Of a stretch of DNA of 64,000 bases, positions 18,005 through 26,898 are shown in pieces. The notes beneath the pieces were generated by a model. That model was given only the letters and a program-made list of their open reading frames with translations. It did no database searches and was not told the DNA's origin. The translations under genes were made by a program, and so were the position numbers. The stretch's first letter is position 1. Each line of letters starts with the position of its first letter. This DNA is from Streptomyces chartreusis (GTDB lineage: Bacteria; Actinomycetota; Actinomycetes; Streptomycetales; Streptomycetaceae): NCBI RefSeq assembly GCF_008704715.1, contig NZ_CP023689.1, positions 5,828,001 to 5,892,000 on the forward strand, written 5' to 3'.

Positions 18005-18748
18005 ATGGAACTGAAGGTGTGGAGCCTGGCGGAACGGCCCGAGATGCTCCAGCGGGTCCTGGCGATGCCGGACACATGGCCGGAGTTCGTCGTCCAGGAC
18101 CCCGTGGGCAACGCGCACTACGCCCGGATCCCCCGGGAGTTCCCGGAGTACGCGCTGTTCGCGGAGGACGAGCGGGGAGCGGTGGTCGCCCATGCGTTCA
18201 GCGTTCCGTTCGCCCTCGATGCCGAGGGCCGCGGCCGGCTGCCCGCCCGGGGCTGGGACGAGGTGCTGGTGTGGGCCTTCGCGGACCTGCGCGGCGGCGT
18301 CCGCCCCGACACCGTCAGCGCCATCTCCGTCGTCATCGCCCCGCACGCGCTCGGCGGGGGCCTGTCCGCGCGGATGCTCGGCGCGATGCGGGCCAATGCC
18401 CGCGCCCAGGGCTTCGACGAGGTCGTCGCGCCGGTCCGCCCCAACGCCAAGCACCTCGAACCGCGCACCCCCATCGAGGAGTACGCCCGCCGGGTACGCC
18501 CCGACGGCCTGCCCCACGACCCGTGGCTGCGCGTCCACGTCCGCGCCGGAGCCACGATCGACTCCATCGCCCCGGCCTCCATGACCGTCGCCGGATCGCT
18601 GGAGCAGTGGCGCCGCTGGACCGGGCTGCCCTTCGACGTCCCGGGCGACGTCGAGGTGCCCGGCGCGCTGGTGCCGGTGCGGTGCGAGCCGGAGCGGGGC
18701 TACGCGGTGTACGTCGAGCCCAATGTGTGGATGCGGCACCCACTCTGA
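18005..18748 (+). CDS. GNAT-like N-acetyltransferase
   Basis: A 247-residue protein with a GNAT-like core: AISVVIAPHALGGGLSARML replaces the usual Q/R-x-x-G-x-G/A loop, followed by NARAQGFDEVVAPVRPNAK, where related proteins have the beta5 Asn. Substrate unknown. The start is leaderless-like: ATG 18005 has TACGGT 6 nt upstream and no Shine-Dalgarno. An 11-bp perfect hairpin follows the gene. Confidence 0.8.
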   Translation: MELKVWSLAERPEMLQRVLAMPDTWPEFVVQDPVGNAHYARIPREFPEYALFAEDERGAVVAHAFSVPFALDAEGRGRLPARGWDEVLVWAFADLRGGVRPDTVSAISVVIAPHALGGGLSARMLGAMRANARAQGFDEVVAPVRPNAKHLEPRTPIEEYARRVRPDGLPHDPWLRVHVRAGATIDSIAPASMTVAGSLEQWRRWTGLPFDVPGDVEVPGALVPVRCEPERGYAVYVEPNVWMRHPL

Positions 18749-18760
18749 GCCGCCCGGGGG

Positions 18761-18791
18761 CGCGCGGAGCCGGAAGCCGAGGCTCCGCGCG
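18761..18791 (+). terminator. Terminator hairpin after the GNAT gene
   Basis: CGCGCGGAGCC and its perfect complement separated by 9 nt, starting 13 nt after the stop codon. No T-run follows. Confidence 0.7.
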
Positions 18792-18960
18792 ACCTGCGCC
18801 GTCGCGGGAAGTGATCAGCACGACAACGGTTCGGTACAACCAGTGACCCCATGTCGGTGTCGACCTATACGCTCGAAGCGACAATCACACGACCGAGGTT
18901 GTCCCGTACCGGGCAGGGTCGGTCGACCCCGCGCGCCCACCTCAGGCATCAGGAGCAGTC

Positions 18961-19596
18961 ATGCAAGGCCACGGCTATCCGCAGCCGGTGAACCAGCCGC
19001 CGCCCACCGGTTGGCTGGTCTTCCTGCGCGTGGTCTTCGTCGTGATGTCGGTGCTGAGCTTCGGCCTGCTGATGTGGGTGATGATGCTGCGCCTGGCGAT
19101 CGTGACCCGCAGGGCGCTCGACTGGGTCCTGTTCGCGGCTTCGATCGTGGTGGAGTTCCTCGGCCTGTACCTGATGGGCTCCGAGCCGGGCGACGAGATC
19201 CACACCGTCGGCGGCTGGACGGGCCTCGCCCTCGTCCTGGGCGGCATGGTGGCCGCGATCGCCTACTACCTCTCCGCGGACATACGCCACTTCCACCAGC
19301 TCCGCTTCTCCGGCTACGCCGGGCAGCGGCAGGCGTCCCCCGCCTACGGCTACCCGCAGGCCCAGTCGCCGTACACCGCCACCACGGTGCCGCAGTCGCC
19401 GCCGATACCCCAGCGGCCCCTGCCCGGCACCCCGATGTCGCAGACGCCGATGCCGCGCACGCCCGCGCCGCCGCCCACGCCCCCGCAGCGCCCCGCGCCC
19501 GCGCGCATCGACCAGGTGCGCGCCGAGCTCGACGAGCTCAGTGACTACCTGCGCAAGCACGACACCCGCCCGGACGGCGACGAGGGCGGACGGTGA
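18961..19596 (+). CDS. Small polytopic membrane protein in an operon with a Ser/Thr kinase
   Basis: A 211-residue protein with three or four TMs between about residues 18 and 112 (FLRVVFVVMSVLSFGLLMWV, WVLFAASIVVEFLGLYLMG, LALVLGGMVAAIAYYLSADI). A Pro/Gln-rich cytoplasmic region (about 125-185) and a short coiled-coil-like end (RAELDELSDYL) follow. AGGAG lies 5 nt before the ATG. Its stop overlaps the GTG of the kinase gene (GTGA), so the two are translationally coupled. The protein could be a membrane partner or substrate of the kinase; that is inference. No enzymatic motif is seen. Confidence 0.85.
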   Translation: MQGHGYPQPVNQPPPTGWLVFLRVVFVVMSVLSFGLLMWVMMLRLAIVTRRALDWVLFAASIVVEFLGLYLMGSEPGDEIHTVGGWTGLALVLGGMVAAIAYYLSADIRHFHQLRFSGYAGQRQASPAYGYPQAQSPYTATTVPQSPPIPQRPLPGTPMSQTPMPRTPAPPPTPPQRPAPARIDQVRAELDELSDYLRKHDTRPDGDEGGR

Positions 19597-21128
19597 CCGT
19601 GACGACAGGACGTGTCGTCGCCGGCCGTTACGCCCTGTCCGCGCTCATCGGACAGGGCGGCATGGGCCAGGTCTGGACGGCGTACGACCAACGGCTCGAC
19701 CGGCGCGTGGCGGTGAAGCTGCTGCGCCCCGACAAGGTGGCCGGGCAGGAGGCGGACGAGCTGCGCCGCCGGTTCGTGCGCGAGTGCCGGGTGACCGCGC
19801 AGGTCGACCACCCCGGGCTGGTGACGGTGCACGACGCGGGCAGCGAGGGCGAGGAGCTGTTCCTCGTCATGCAGTACGTCGACGGTGCGGACCTCGCCGC
19901 GCATCTCGCCGAGCACGACCCGTACCCCTGGCAGTGGGCGGTCGCGATCGCCGCGCAACTGTGCGCCGTACTGAGTGCCGTGCACGCGGTGCCGATCGTC
20001 CACCGCGACCTCAAGCCGCGCAACCTGATGGTGAAGCAGGACGGCACGGTCACCGTCCTCGACCTCGGTGTCGCCTCCGTCATGGACGCCGACACCACCC
20101 GCCTCACCCACACCGGCACCCCCATCGGCTCGCCGGCCTACATGGCCCCCGAGCAGGCGATGGGGGGCGCGGTCGGCCCCTACACCGACCTGTACGCACT
20201 CGGTGTGGTCCTGCACGAACTCCTCAGCGGAGACGTGCCGTTCTCCGGCTCGACGGCGCTCGGCGTACTGCACCGGCACCTGTACGAGCCGCCGCAGCCC
20301 GTGCGCCGGACCCGCCCCGAGGTCCCCGAGGCACTCGAAGCCCTGGTCCTGCGCCTGCTCGCGAAGGACCCGCAGCACCGCCCCGCCTCCGCGCAGGAGG
20401 TGTACGAGGACCTGGCGCCGCTGCTGCCCGCGCGCGGCGTCCACACCGGAGCGCCGCTCGACCCCACCCGCCCCTTCCTGCGCCCGCACGCCCCCTGGCC
20501 GGACCGTGCCAGGACCCCCGCGCCCCAGCCCGCGCCGGCCACCCCCGTCACACCCGCCGACGGGAAGCCGGATGTCGCGCGTGCCGTCGACGAGGTCAAG
20601 CGCCTGCTCGGCGAGGGCAGCATCACCCAGGCCGTCGACATCCTCGGCGCGATCCTGCCCACCGCGGCCGAACAGCACGGCGAGCACTCCCCGGTCGTGC
20701 GCACCCTGCGCAAGCAGTACGCGGCCACCCTCATGGACGACGGCCAGTACCGGCGCGCGCTGCCCGAACTGCGCCGCCTCGCCGACGAGCGCGCCGCCGA
20801 GGCCGGCCAGGCCGACCCGCAGGCCCTGCGCTTCCGCTACGACGTCGCCCAGTGCCTGGAACAGCTCGGCCAGCCGGCCGCCGCGCTCACCGAGTACCGG
20901 GCGCTGCTGCCGTACTACGAGAACCAGTACGTCTCCGGCGACCCCGAGCTCGCCCACGACGTCCGCCGCCGCATCGGCCACCTCCTGCTAGCCGTGGGCG
21001 ACCGCCCCGCCGCCCACGACACCCTGGCCCGCCTGCTGATGGACGTGGAGCGCCTGCACGGACCCGGCCACCCGGTCGCGACGGAGGTACGGCGCACCTT
21101 GCAGTGGCTGGGGCAGGTGCGCGGCTAG
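19593..21128 (+). CDS. Serine/threonine protein kinase with C-terminal TPR-like region
   Basis: A 511-residue Hanks-type kinase. Glycine loop IGQGGMGQVW, ATP-binding Lys42 (VAVKLL), catalytic loop HRDLKPRN (from residue 137) and APE as YMAPEQA are all present. The metal-binding DFG is DLG (Asp157), a conservative change seen in active actinobacterial kinases. After the kinase domain comes a Pro-rich linker, then about 180 residues of helical repeats (QAVDILGAILPTAAEQ, QYRRALPELRRLADER) that look like TPRs. No TM is evident, unlike PknB-type kinases, so it may rely on the coupled upstream membrane protein for localisation. Confidence 0.93.
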   Translation: MTVTTGRVVAGRYALSALIGQGGMGQVWTAYDQRLDRRVAVKLLRPDKVAGQEADELRRRFVRECRVTAQVDHPGLVTVHDAGSEGEELFLVMQYVDGADLAAHLAEHDPYPWQWAVAIAAQLCAVLSAVHAVPIVHRDLKPRNLMVKQDGTVTVLDLGVASVMDADTTRLTHTGTPIGSPAYMAPEQAMGGAVGPYTDLYALGVVLHELLSGDVPFSGSTALGVLHRHLYEPPQPVRRTRPEVPEALEALVLRLLAKDPQHRPASAQEVYEDLAPLLPARGVHTGAPLDPTRPFLRPHAPWPDRARTPAPQPAPATPVTPADGKPDVARAVDEVKRLLGEGSITQAVDILGAILPTAAEQHGEHSPVVRTLRKQYAATLMDDGQYRRALPELRRLADERAAEAGQADPQALRFRYDVAQCLEQLGQPAAALTEYRALLPYYENQYVSGDPELAHDVRRRIGHLLLAVGDRPAAHDTLARLLMDVERLHGPGHPVATEVRRTLQWLGQVRG

Positions 21129-21306
21129 TCCGGCACCGTATGGCCGGGTCCTCGCACGGGCCGATGCCCGCTCGGCGCGGTGCGGCGGTGCCCGAAGTCC
21201 TGGTGAATCGTTGGTCCAATGGGTTGGCCAGAGCTTGCCCACTGCCTACCATCGATCACCGCAAGACTTTGTGCACCGTCGCACAAGCTCTCCTCGGGAG
21301 GTCTCC

Positions 21307-21951
21307 TTGCACCGCCGCCGTCGCACCGCGCTTCTCCTCTCCGCCGCGATCGTCGCGGCACCTCTGCTCACCGCCTGCGGTAACGACGCGCACCCCGGTG
21401 CGGCGGCCGTGGTCGGCGGCCAGCGGATCACCGTGTCGCAGCTGGAGAACAGGGTGAGCGAGGTCCGCACGGCGCAGCGTGACGCCGTACCGGACGAGGC
21501 CGCCTACGCGCAGGTCATCGCCAAGTCGGGCACCCTCCCGCGCGACGTCCTGCACAACATGGTTCTCGACGAGGTGCTGCACAAGGCCGCCGAGGACGCC
21601 GACGTGAGCGTCACCCGCAAGGAGATCCAGCAGATGCGCGCCGACCTGGAGGGCCAGGCCGGCGGCGCCAAGGCGCTGGAGACCGCCTGGCTCCAGCAGT
21701 ACGGCATCCCGCCGCAGCGCCTCGACGAGAACCTCCGCCTCCAGCTGGAGGCCCAGAAGCTCGCCACCGTCCTCGGCACCGACACCGGCAAGCCGGCCTT
21801 CTGGAACGCCCTGGCCGCGGCTTCCAAGGACCTCGACATCGACGTGAACCCGCGCTACGGCACCTGGGACGTCCAGAAGAGCAGCCGCGCGGACGCGAAG
21901 ACACCGTGGGTGCGCGAGGTGACGGCGGCGGGGGCTCAGCCCGCGATGTGA
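21307..21951 (+). CDS. SurA N-terminal-domain lipoprotein
   Basis: A 214-residue secreted lipoprotein: a basic N-terminus (HRRRRTALLLSAAIV) and lipobox LLTAC are followed by a SurA/trigger-factor-like helical domain (AAVVGGQRITVSQLENRVSE, LHNMVLDEVLHKAAEDADVS). It lacks an obvious PPIase domain, so it is probably a chaperone-like extracytoplasmic factor. The start is a TTG with GGGAGG 5 nt upstream; the in-frame alternative further upstream would bury the signal peptide. It precedes mazG by 127 bp, an arrangement conserved in Streptomyces. Confidence 0.9.
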   Translation: MHRRRRTALLLSAAIVAAPLLTACGNDAHPGAAAVVGGQRITVSQLENRVSEVRTAQRDAVPDEAAYAQVIAKSGTLPRDVLHNMVLDEVLHKAAEDADVSVTRKEIQQMRADLEGQAGGAKALETAWLQQYGIPPQRLDENLRLQLEAQKLATVLGTDTGKPAFWNALAAASKDLDIDVNPRYGTWDVQKSSRADAKTPWVREVTAAGAQPAM

Positions 21952-22001
21952 CGACGGCCGCGGCGGCCACCGGAGGGGCGGGGCGTCTCGGCTCCGCCCC
22001 C

Positions 22002-22040
22002 TGTGGACAACTCCGGAACCGTCGCCCGGCCTGTGGATAA
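22002..22040 (+). promoter_or_regulatory. Pair of DnaA-box matches upstream of mazG
   Basis: TGTGGACAA (22002-22010) is the complement of TTGTCCACA, the form preferred in Streptomyces. TGTGGATAA (22032-22040) is the complement of TTATCCACA. They are in the same orientation, 30 bp apart, and end 39 nt before the mazG start. Confidence 0.55.
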
Positions 22041-22078
22041 CCCGGGGTCTTGTGGGTCCCTTGGGTTACGTTCGGATC

Positions 22079-23059
22079 GTGAACGCAACCAGTCCCGAAA
22101 CCGCCGCCGCCGGCCGCATCGTCCTGCTCACCACCAGCCACCGCGTCGCCCCCGGCCTGCTGTCCTGGCCCGCGTGGCAGGCGCTGCGCTCCGCCGACCG
22201 CGTGCTGTGCGCGGACGGCGCCCATCCGCAGCTGCCGTATCTGCGCGAGGCCGGGATACCGGTCGACGAGGCCGCCCCGACCGCCCAGGAACTGATCGAC
22301 ACGTGCGCCGGCGGCCGCAGCGTCGTGGTCGTGGCGACCGGCGAGGGCGAGCCCGCGCTCACCGACGGCCTCGCCCGCCTGGCCGGCACGGGCCGCGTGA
22401 CGATGCCGGAACTGGAACTGCTCCCCGCCTCCTACGACCTCCCCGGTGCCCGCCTCCTCGACCTCGTCCAGGTCATGGACCGCATCCGCGTCGAGTGCCC
22501 GTGGTCCTCCCAGCAGACCCACAAGGGCCTGGCGAAGTACGGCATTGAGGAGGCCTACGAGCTGGTCGAGGCGATCGAGGACGGCGACCGCGACGAACTC
22601 CGCGAGGAACTGGGCGACGTCCTCCTCCAGGTCGTCTTCCACTCCCGGATCGCCGAGGAGGACCCGGAGGCCCCCTTCTCCATCGACGACGTCGCCGGCG
22701 GCATCGTCACCAAGCTCATCCACCGCCACCCCCATGTCTTCGGCGACGAGACGGCGACGACCCCCGAGGAGGTCAAGGAGCACTGGCTGCGCACGAAGGC
22801 CGAGGAGAAGCGCCGGGAGTCGGTGACGGAGGGCATCCCCCTCGGCCAGCCGGGCCTCGCCCTCGCCGCGAAGCTGGCGTCCAGAGTCCGCACGGCCGGC
22901 CTGGACGTACCGCTGCCGACCGGTGACGGCATCGGCTACGAGCTGCTCGCGATGGCCGTCCGCGCGGAGGCGGCCGGAGTGGACCCGGAAGCGGCCCTGC
23001 GGGTCGCGGCCCGCGCGTACCGGGACGCGGTACGGGCGGCGGAGGGGGCGCCCTCGTAG
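22079..23059 (+). CDS. mazG: Nucleoside triphosphate pyrophosphohydrolase MazG
   Basis: A 326-residue MazG of actinobacterial layout. The N-terminal about 140 residues resemble a degenerate tetrapyrrole-methylase-like domain (GRIVLLTTSHRVAPGLL). The catalytic MazG domain follows with CPWSSQQTHKGLAKYGIEEAYEL, and the metal-binding glutamates are in EEAYELVEA and the REELGDVLLQ motif. It hydrolyses non-canonical or excess NTPs/dNTPs. GTG 22079 is leaderless-like (TACGTT 6 nt upstream, no Shine-Dalgarno). Two DnaA boxes sit in the promoter region. Confidence 0.93.
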   Translation: MNATSPETAAAGRIVLLTTSHRVAPGLLSWPAWQALRSADRVLCADGAHPQLPYLREAGIPVDEAAPTAQELIDTCAGGRSVVVVATGEGEPALTDGLARLAGTGRVTMPELELLPASYDLPGARLLDLVQVMDRIRVECPWSSQQTHKGLAKYGIEEAYELVEAIEDGDRDELREELGDVLLQVVFHSRIAEEDPEAPFSIDDVAGGIVTKLIHRHPHVFGDETATTPEEVKEHWLRTKAEEKRRESVTEGIPLGQPGLALAAKLASRVRTAGLDVPLPTGDGIGYELLAMAVRAEAAGVDPEAALRVAARAYRDAVRAAEGAPS

Positions 23060-23159
23060 CACCGCCGGTGACGTCAGGGCCGAAGCCGACTGCCGCGGGC
23101 CGCACCCGTCCCCGCCACCACCCGGCCGCCCCCCTCTCCCCTCCGGATACCGTCAAGGA

Positions 23160-24439
23160 GTGACCAACCAGCCCCACCCCCGACCCCCCACCCCGAGGCC
23201 CCCGAACTCTTCACCTGGGAGTTCGCGACGGACCCCTACCCCGCCTACGCCTGGCTCCGGGAGAACGCCCCCGTGCACCGGACGCGGCTCCCCAGCGGGG
23301 TGGAGGCCTGGCTGGTCACCCGGTACGCCGACGCCAAGCAGACGCTCGCCGACAACCGGCTCTCCAAGAACCCGGCCCACCACGACGAGCCCGCGCACGC
23401 CAAGGGCAAGACGGGTATCCCGGGGGAGCGCAAGGCCGACCTGATGACGCATCTGCTCAACATCGATCCGCCGGACCACACCAGGCTCCGGCGGCTCGTC
23501 TCCAAGGCGTTCACGCCGCGCAGGGTCGCCGAGTTCGAGCCACGGGTGCAGGAGCTCACCGATCAGCTCATCGACCGGTTCGCGGACCGGGGGAGTGCCG
23601 ACCTCATCCACGACTTCGCCTTCCCCCTCCCCATCTACGCGATCTGCGACCTGCTGGGCGTCCCGCGCGAGGACCAGGACGACTTCCGGGACTGGGCGGG
23701 CATGATGATCCGGCACCAGGGCGGCCCGAGGGGCGGGGTCGCGCGGTCCGTGAAGAAGATGCGCGGCTATCTGGCCGATCTGATCCACCGCAAGCGCGAG
23801 GCACTTCCGGCCACCCCCGACCCCGGCGAGGACCTCATCTCCGGTCTCATCCGCGCCTCCGACCACGGTGAGCACCTCACCGAGAACGAGGCCGCGGCCA
23901 TGGCCTTCATCCTGCTGTTCGCCGGCTTCGAGACGACCGTCAACCTCATCGGCAACGGCACCTTCGCCCTGCTCACCCACCCCGAGCAGCGCGCCCGCCT
24001 CCAGACCTCCCTGGCCGCCCACGAGACCGCCCTCCTGGAGACCGGCGTCGAGGAACTCCTGCGCTACGACGGCCCGGTCGAGCTCGCCACCTGGCGCTTC
24101 GCCACCGAGCCGCTCACCATCGGCGGGCAGGACATCGCGGCCGGCGACCCCGTGCTGGTCGTGCTGGCCGCCGCCGACCGGGACCCGGAGCGGTTCGCCG
24201 ACCCCGACGTCCTGGACCTCGGCCGCCGCGACAACCAGCACCTCGGCTACGGCCACGGCATCCACTACTGCCTCGGTGCCCCGCTCGCCCGTCTGGAGGG
24301 CCAGACCGCGCTCGCCACGCTCCTCACCCGCCTCCCGGATCTCCGACTCGCCGTGGATCCCGAGGAGTTGAGGTGGCGGGGCGGACTCATCATGCGCGGA
24401 CTGCGTATGCTTCCGGTGGAGTTCACCCCCGTTGGGTGA
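23160..24439 (+). CDS. Cytochrome P450 with an apparent frameshift near the N-terminus
   Basis: From about 23196 the frame encodes a complete bacterial class-I P450: N-terminal EAPELFTWEFATDPYPAYAW, I-helix FAGFETTVNLIG, ExxR in EELLRY and heme loop GYGHGIHYCLGAPLAR with the axial Cys. The usual Phe of the heme signature is Tyr. The conserved N-terminal part has no in-frame start codon; its first start is GTG 23273, which would delete this part. A GTG at 23160, with TACCGT 7 nt upstream, is in another frame. One extra C in the C-rich tract at 23174-23196 would join them. This is either a sequencing indel or a real frameshift. The substrate is unknown, and no ferredoxin gene is adjacent. Confidence 0.85.
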
Positions 24440-24605
24440 GTACGTCCCCCTCGGCAAACGTGACACGCACTCATGTCTGTGATCTTCACGTGATCTACGC
24501 GGCATTAACTTGTGACAAGTGATCGTCTGCCTATACGTTCACGGATCAACAAGGCGTCCAGGTTTTACGCGCCGTGTTCAGTGCTGCCTCGCGAAAGGTC
24601 CCCGC

Positions 24606-25664
24606 ATGCTCTCCGGGAACGGTCGTCACCGTCGCCCCCGTCAGGCTCCGGCTCTCCTCGTCGCGGCCGGAGTCACCGGATCCGCGATCGCCATCCCGCT
24701 CCTCGGCGCCACCGGCGCGAGCGCGGCCGACGGAACCGTCTGGGACAAGGTGGCCGAGTGCGAGAGCGGCGGCTCGTGGAGCGCCGACGAAGGCAACGGG
24801 CAGTACGGCGGTCTCCAGTTGACCCAGGACGACTGGGAGGCGTACGGCGGCCTCGACTACGCCACCAGCCCCGACCTGGCCAGCCGCTCGCAGCAGATCG
24901 CCGTGGCGCAGAAGATCCTCGCGGACCAGGGGACCAAGCCGTGGGGCACGTGCGCGGTGCTCAACGGGCTCACCAAGAAGTCCGGATCGGTCGACCTCGA
25001 CACCGGGGTGGAGGGCGACTCGCCCTCCGAGGTGTCCGGATCCTCCGGATTGCTCGATTCGTCCAACTCGTCCGGCTCGTCGAATTCATCTGATTCGTCA
25101 GAGGGTTCCGACTCCGACGGTTCCTCGGAGGCGTCCACGCCGTCCGGTGATCCCTCGCAGTCGGCGAGCGGCACTCCGGATGATTCGTCCGAATCGCCCG
25201 GGAAGTCCTCTTCTTCTCCGTCTTCATCGTCGAAGTCCGACAAGTCCTCGAAGTCCGATGCGTCGCCCGAGGCGACGGCGTCTCAGTCGCCGGAGGGCTC
25301 GCCCGCCGAGGCGCCTGAGGCGGACAATCAGGACAACTGGTCACAGGATGCCGGTTCCTGGAGCCTCGTCGACACCGGTTCGGTCGACGGCGAGGCCAAG
25401 GGTGCGGTCGAAGAGGTGACGAGCGGCACCGGAAAGCACCGCGGCCCCAGCGCCGAAGAGAGCGGCGCCGGCGAGGCGAGCACCAAGTCCGCCGGGCGCC
25501 ACGCCTCGTACAAGGTCCGCGAGGGCGACACGCTCGCCTCCATCGCCGACTCCCTTGACCTCGACGGCGGATGGCGCGCGCTGTACCGGGCGAACGAGCA
25601 GGCCATCGGTGCCGAAGCTGACCACATCGCTCCCGGTCAGACGCTGGACGTCCCCGTCGAATAA
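24606..25664 (+). CDS. Resuscitation-promoting factor with Ser-rich linker and LysM domain
   Basis: A 352-residue secreted muralytic enzyme. A signal peptide (ALLVAAGVTGSAIAIPLLGA, cleavage near ASA-AD) precedes the Rpf domain (about residues 42-115: WDKVAECESGGSWSADEGN, catalytic Glu in the AECESGG motif, YGGLQLTQDDWEAYGG). A long linker (about 130-230) is very rich in Ser, Asp and Glu. A LysM peptidoglycan-binding domain ends the protein (YKVREGDTLASIADSLDL). Rpf enzymes cleave peptidoglycan to help spores germinate and dormant cells resume growth. GAAAGG lies 7 nt before ATG 24606. Unlike the neighbouring rpf at 26077, no c-di-AMP riboswitch is seen upstream. Confidence 0.93.
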   Translation: MLSGNGRHRRPRQAPALLVAAGVTGSAIAIPLLGATGASAADGTVWDKVAECESGGSWSADEGNGQYGGLQLTQDDWEAYGGLDYATSPDLASRSQQIAVAQKILADQGTKPWGTCAVLNGLTKKSGSVDLDTGVEGDSPSEVSGSSGLLDSSNSSGSSNSSDSSEGSDSDGSSEASTPSGDPSQSASGTPDDSSESPGKSSSSPSSSSKSDKSSKSDASPEATASQSPEGSPAEAPEADNQDNWSQDAGSWSLVDTGSVDGEAKGAVEEVTSGTGKHRGPSAEESGAGEASTKSAGRHASYKVREGDTLASIADSLDLDGGWRALYRANEQAIGAEADHIAPGQTLDVPVE

Positions 25665-25829
25665 CGGGCGAACAGGGCGAAAAACAACGGCAGTTCACGT
25701 CACGTTTCGCGTTGAATGTCCGTTTTGAAAGTAGTGAGAGATAGATCTCAGAAGCCCTGATCGTCTTTGTAATTCCGCGAATCGCGTGTCTACGGTCGTG
25801 ACCGCTCGCCACCAGAGCGGGCCCCTACA

Positions 25830-26060
25830 GCCGTCACGCCGAATCCTGCCGGCGGCCGTACGGGAACAGTCGTCGCGTCAAGCGCCGTAGGCAGGAGCGG
25901 GGGACCCAAGGTTTGCGCCGGGTCCGGCAGTTGAGGTCCTTCGGGGCCGCGCCGCCGGAACCGGCTCGGGGTGAAGTCGCGCAGCGGGAGCCGAAAGGTG
26001 CACCTGCGCGGCCGGGCAACTCAACCGGCCCGAACCCGACAGCTCACCTCGTAGGCGTCG
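25830..26060 (+). ncRNA. ydaO-type c-di-AMP riboswitch in the rpf leader
   Basis: The 412-nt leader before the gene at 26077 carries the conserved core of the ydaO/yuaA riboswitch: GCCGAATCCTGCC at 25839-25851, GGGGGACCCAAGGTTTG about 25900-25916, GGGGTGAAGTCGCG about 25968-25981, and CAGCTCACCTCGTAGGCGTC about 26040-26059. ACGCC at 25836-25840 can pair with GGCGT at 26053-26057 to close P1. This class binds c-di-AMP. In Streptomyces it is known to sit upstream of rpfA, where the ligand turns expression off. Boundaries are approximate. Confidence 0.9.
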
Positions 26061-26076
26061 GTGAGGGGATCCAACC

Positions 26077-26763
26077 ATGCTGTTTTCCAGCAAGGGCAAG
26101 CACCGTCGTCCGTCCAAGGCCGCTCGCGCCATCGCCGTCGTCGGCGTCACCGGTGCCGCCGCCGTCGCCGCCCCGCTGATGGCCGCGGGCAGCGCCTCCG
26201 CCGCCACCGCCTCCGAGTGGGACGCCGTCGCCCAGTGCGAGGCCGGCGGCAACTGGTCGATCAACACCGGCAACGGCTACTACGGCGGTCTGCAGTTCTC
26301 CGCCTCCACCTGGGCCGCGTACGGCGGCACCCAGTACGCCGCCACCGCCGACCAGGCCACCAAGGCCCAGCAGATCGCGATAGGCGAGAAGGTCCTCGCG
26401 GGCCAGGGCAAGGGTGCCTGGCCGAACTGCGGCACCGGCCTGTCGAGCGCCGCGTACAACGGCTCCTCCGCCGGCTCCTCGCAGAGCACCGAGTCCACCA
26501 CGCGCTCCTCCGAGCAGCAGTCGGCCTCCCGCTCCGCCGACCGCCCGGCCGCCAAGAAGAGCACCAAGACCGTCACCACCCCGACCGGCAAGAAGGTCAA
26601 GAAGGGCGACGGCGAGTACAAGGTCGCCAAGGGTGACACCCTCAGCTCGATCGCGGCCGAGCACGACGTCAAGGGCGGCTGGGAGAAGCTCTTCAAGCTG
26701 AACAAGGACATCGTCGAGGACGCCAACCTGATCTACCCCGGTCAGCAGCTGCACCTGAAGTAA
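26077..26763 (+). CDS. rpfA: Resuscitation-promoting factor RpfA-like (Rpf domain plus LysM)
   Basis: A 228-residue secreted muralytic enzyme. The signal peptide is about residues 1-42 (AVAAPLMAAGSASAATA). The Rpf domain follows (SEWDAVAQCEAGGNWSINTG, catalytic Glu in QCEAGG; YYGGLQFSASTWAAYGG), then a Ser/Thr/Lys-rich linker and a C-terminal LysM (YKVAKGDTLSSIAAEHDVKG). It lyses peptidoglycan during spore germination and outgrowth. GAGGGG lies 8 nt before ATG 26077. Expression is predicted to be controlled by the c-di-AMP riboswitch directly upstream. A strong hairpin and T-tract terminator follows. Confidence 0.95.
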   Translation: MLFSSKGKHRRPSKAARAIAVVGVTGAAAVAAPLMAAGSASAATASEWDAVAQCEAGGNWSINTGNGYYGGLQFSASTWAAYGGTQYAATADQATKAQQIAIGEKVLAGQGKGAWPNCGTGLSSAAYNGSSAGSSQSTESTTRSSEQQSASRSADRPAAKKSTKTVTTPTGKKVKKGDGEYKVAKGDTLSSIAAEHDVKGGWEKLFKLNKDIVEDANLIYPGQQLHLK

Positions 26764-26850
26764 CAGACGGGCGACAGCTGAACCACGGCGCCTTCACATA
26801 CGTGGACCTCATAGTGAGGGCGTCGTGAGGGTCACCCCCGTCCCCATGCT

Positions 26851-26898
26851 CCCCGCCTCGGTGCGTCTTCCCCCGTACGCACCGGGGCGGGGTTTTTT
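26851..26898 (+). terminator. Intrinsic terminator after rpfA
   Basis: CCCCGCCTCGGTGCGT pairs with ACGCACCGGGGCGGGG (16 bp, one G-U) around a 10-nt loop and is followed directly by six T residues. This is the most canonical rho-independent terminator in the window. Confidence 0.92.

Noticed and set aside
24470..24500. CRP-like site upstream of the first rpf
   Set aside because: GTGATCTTCAC has the half-sites but the wrong spacing for a TGTGA-N6-TCACA operator.
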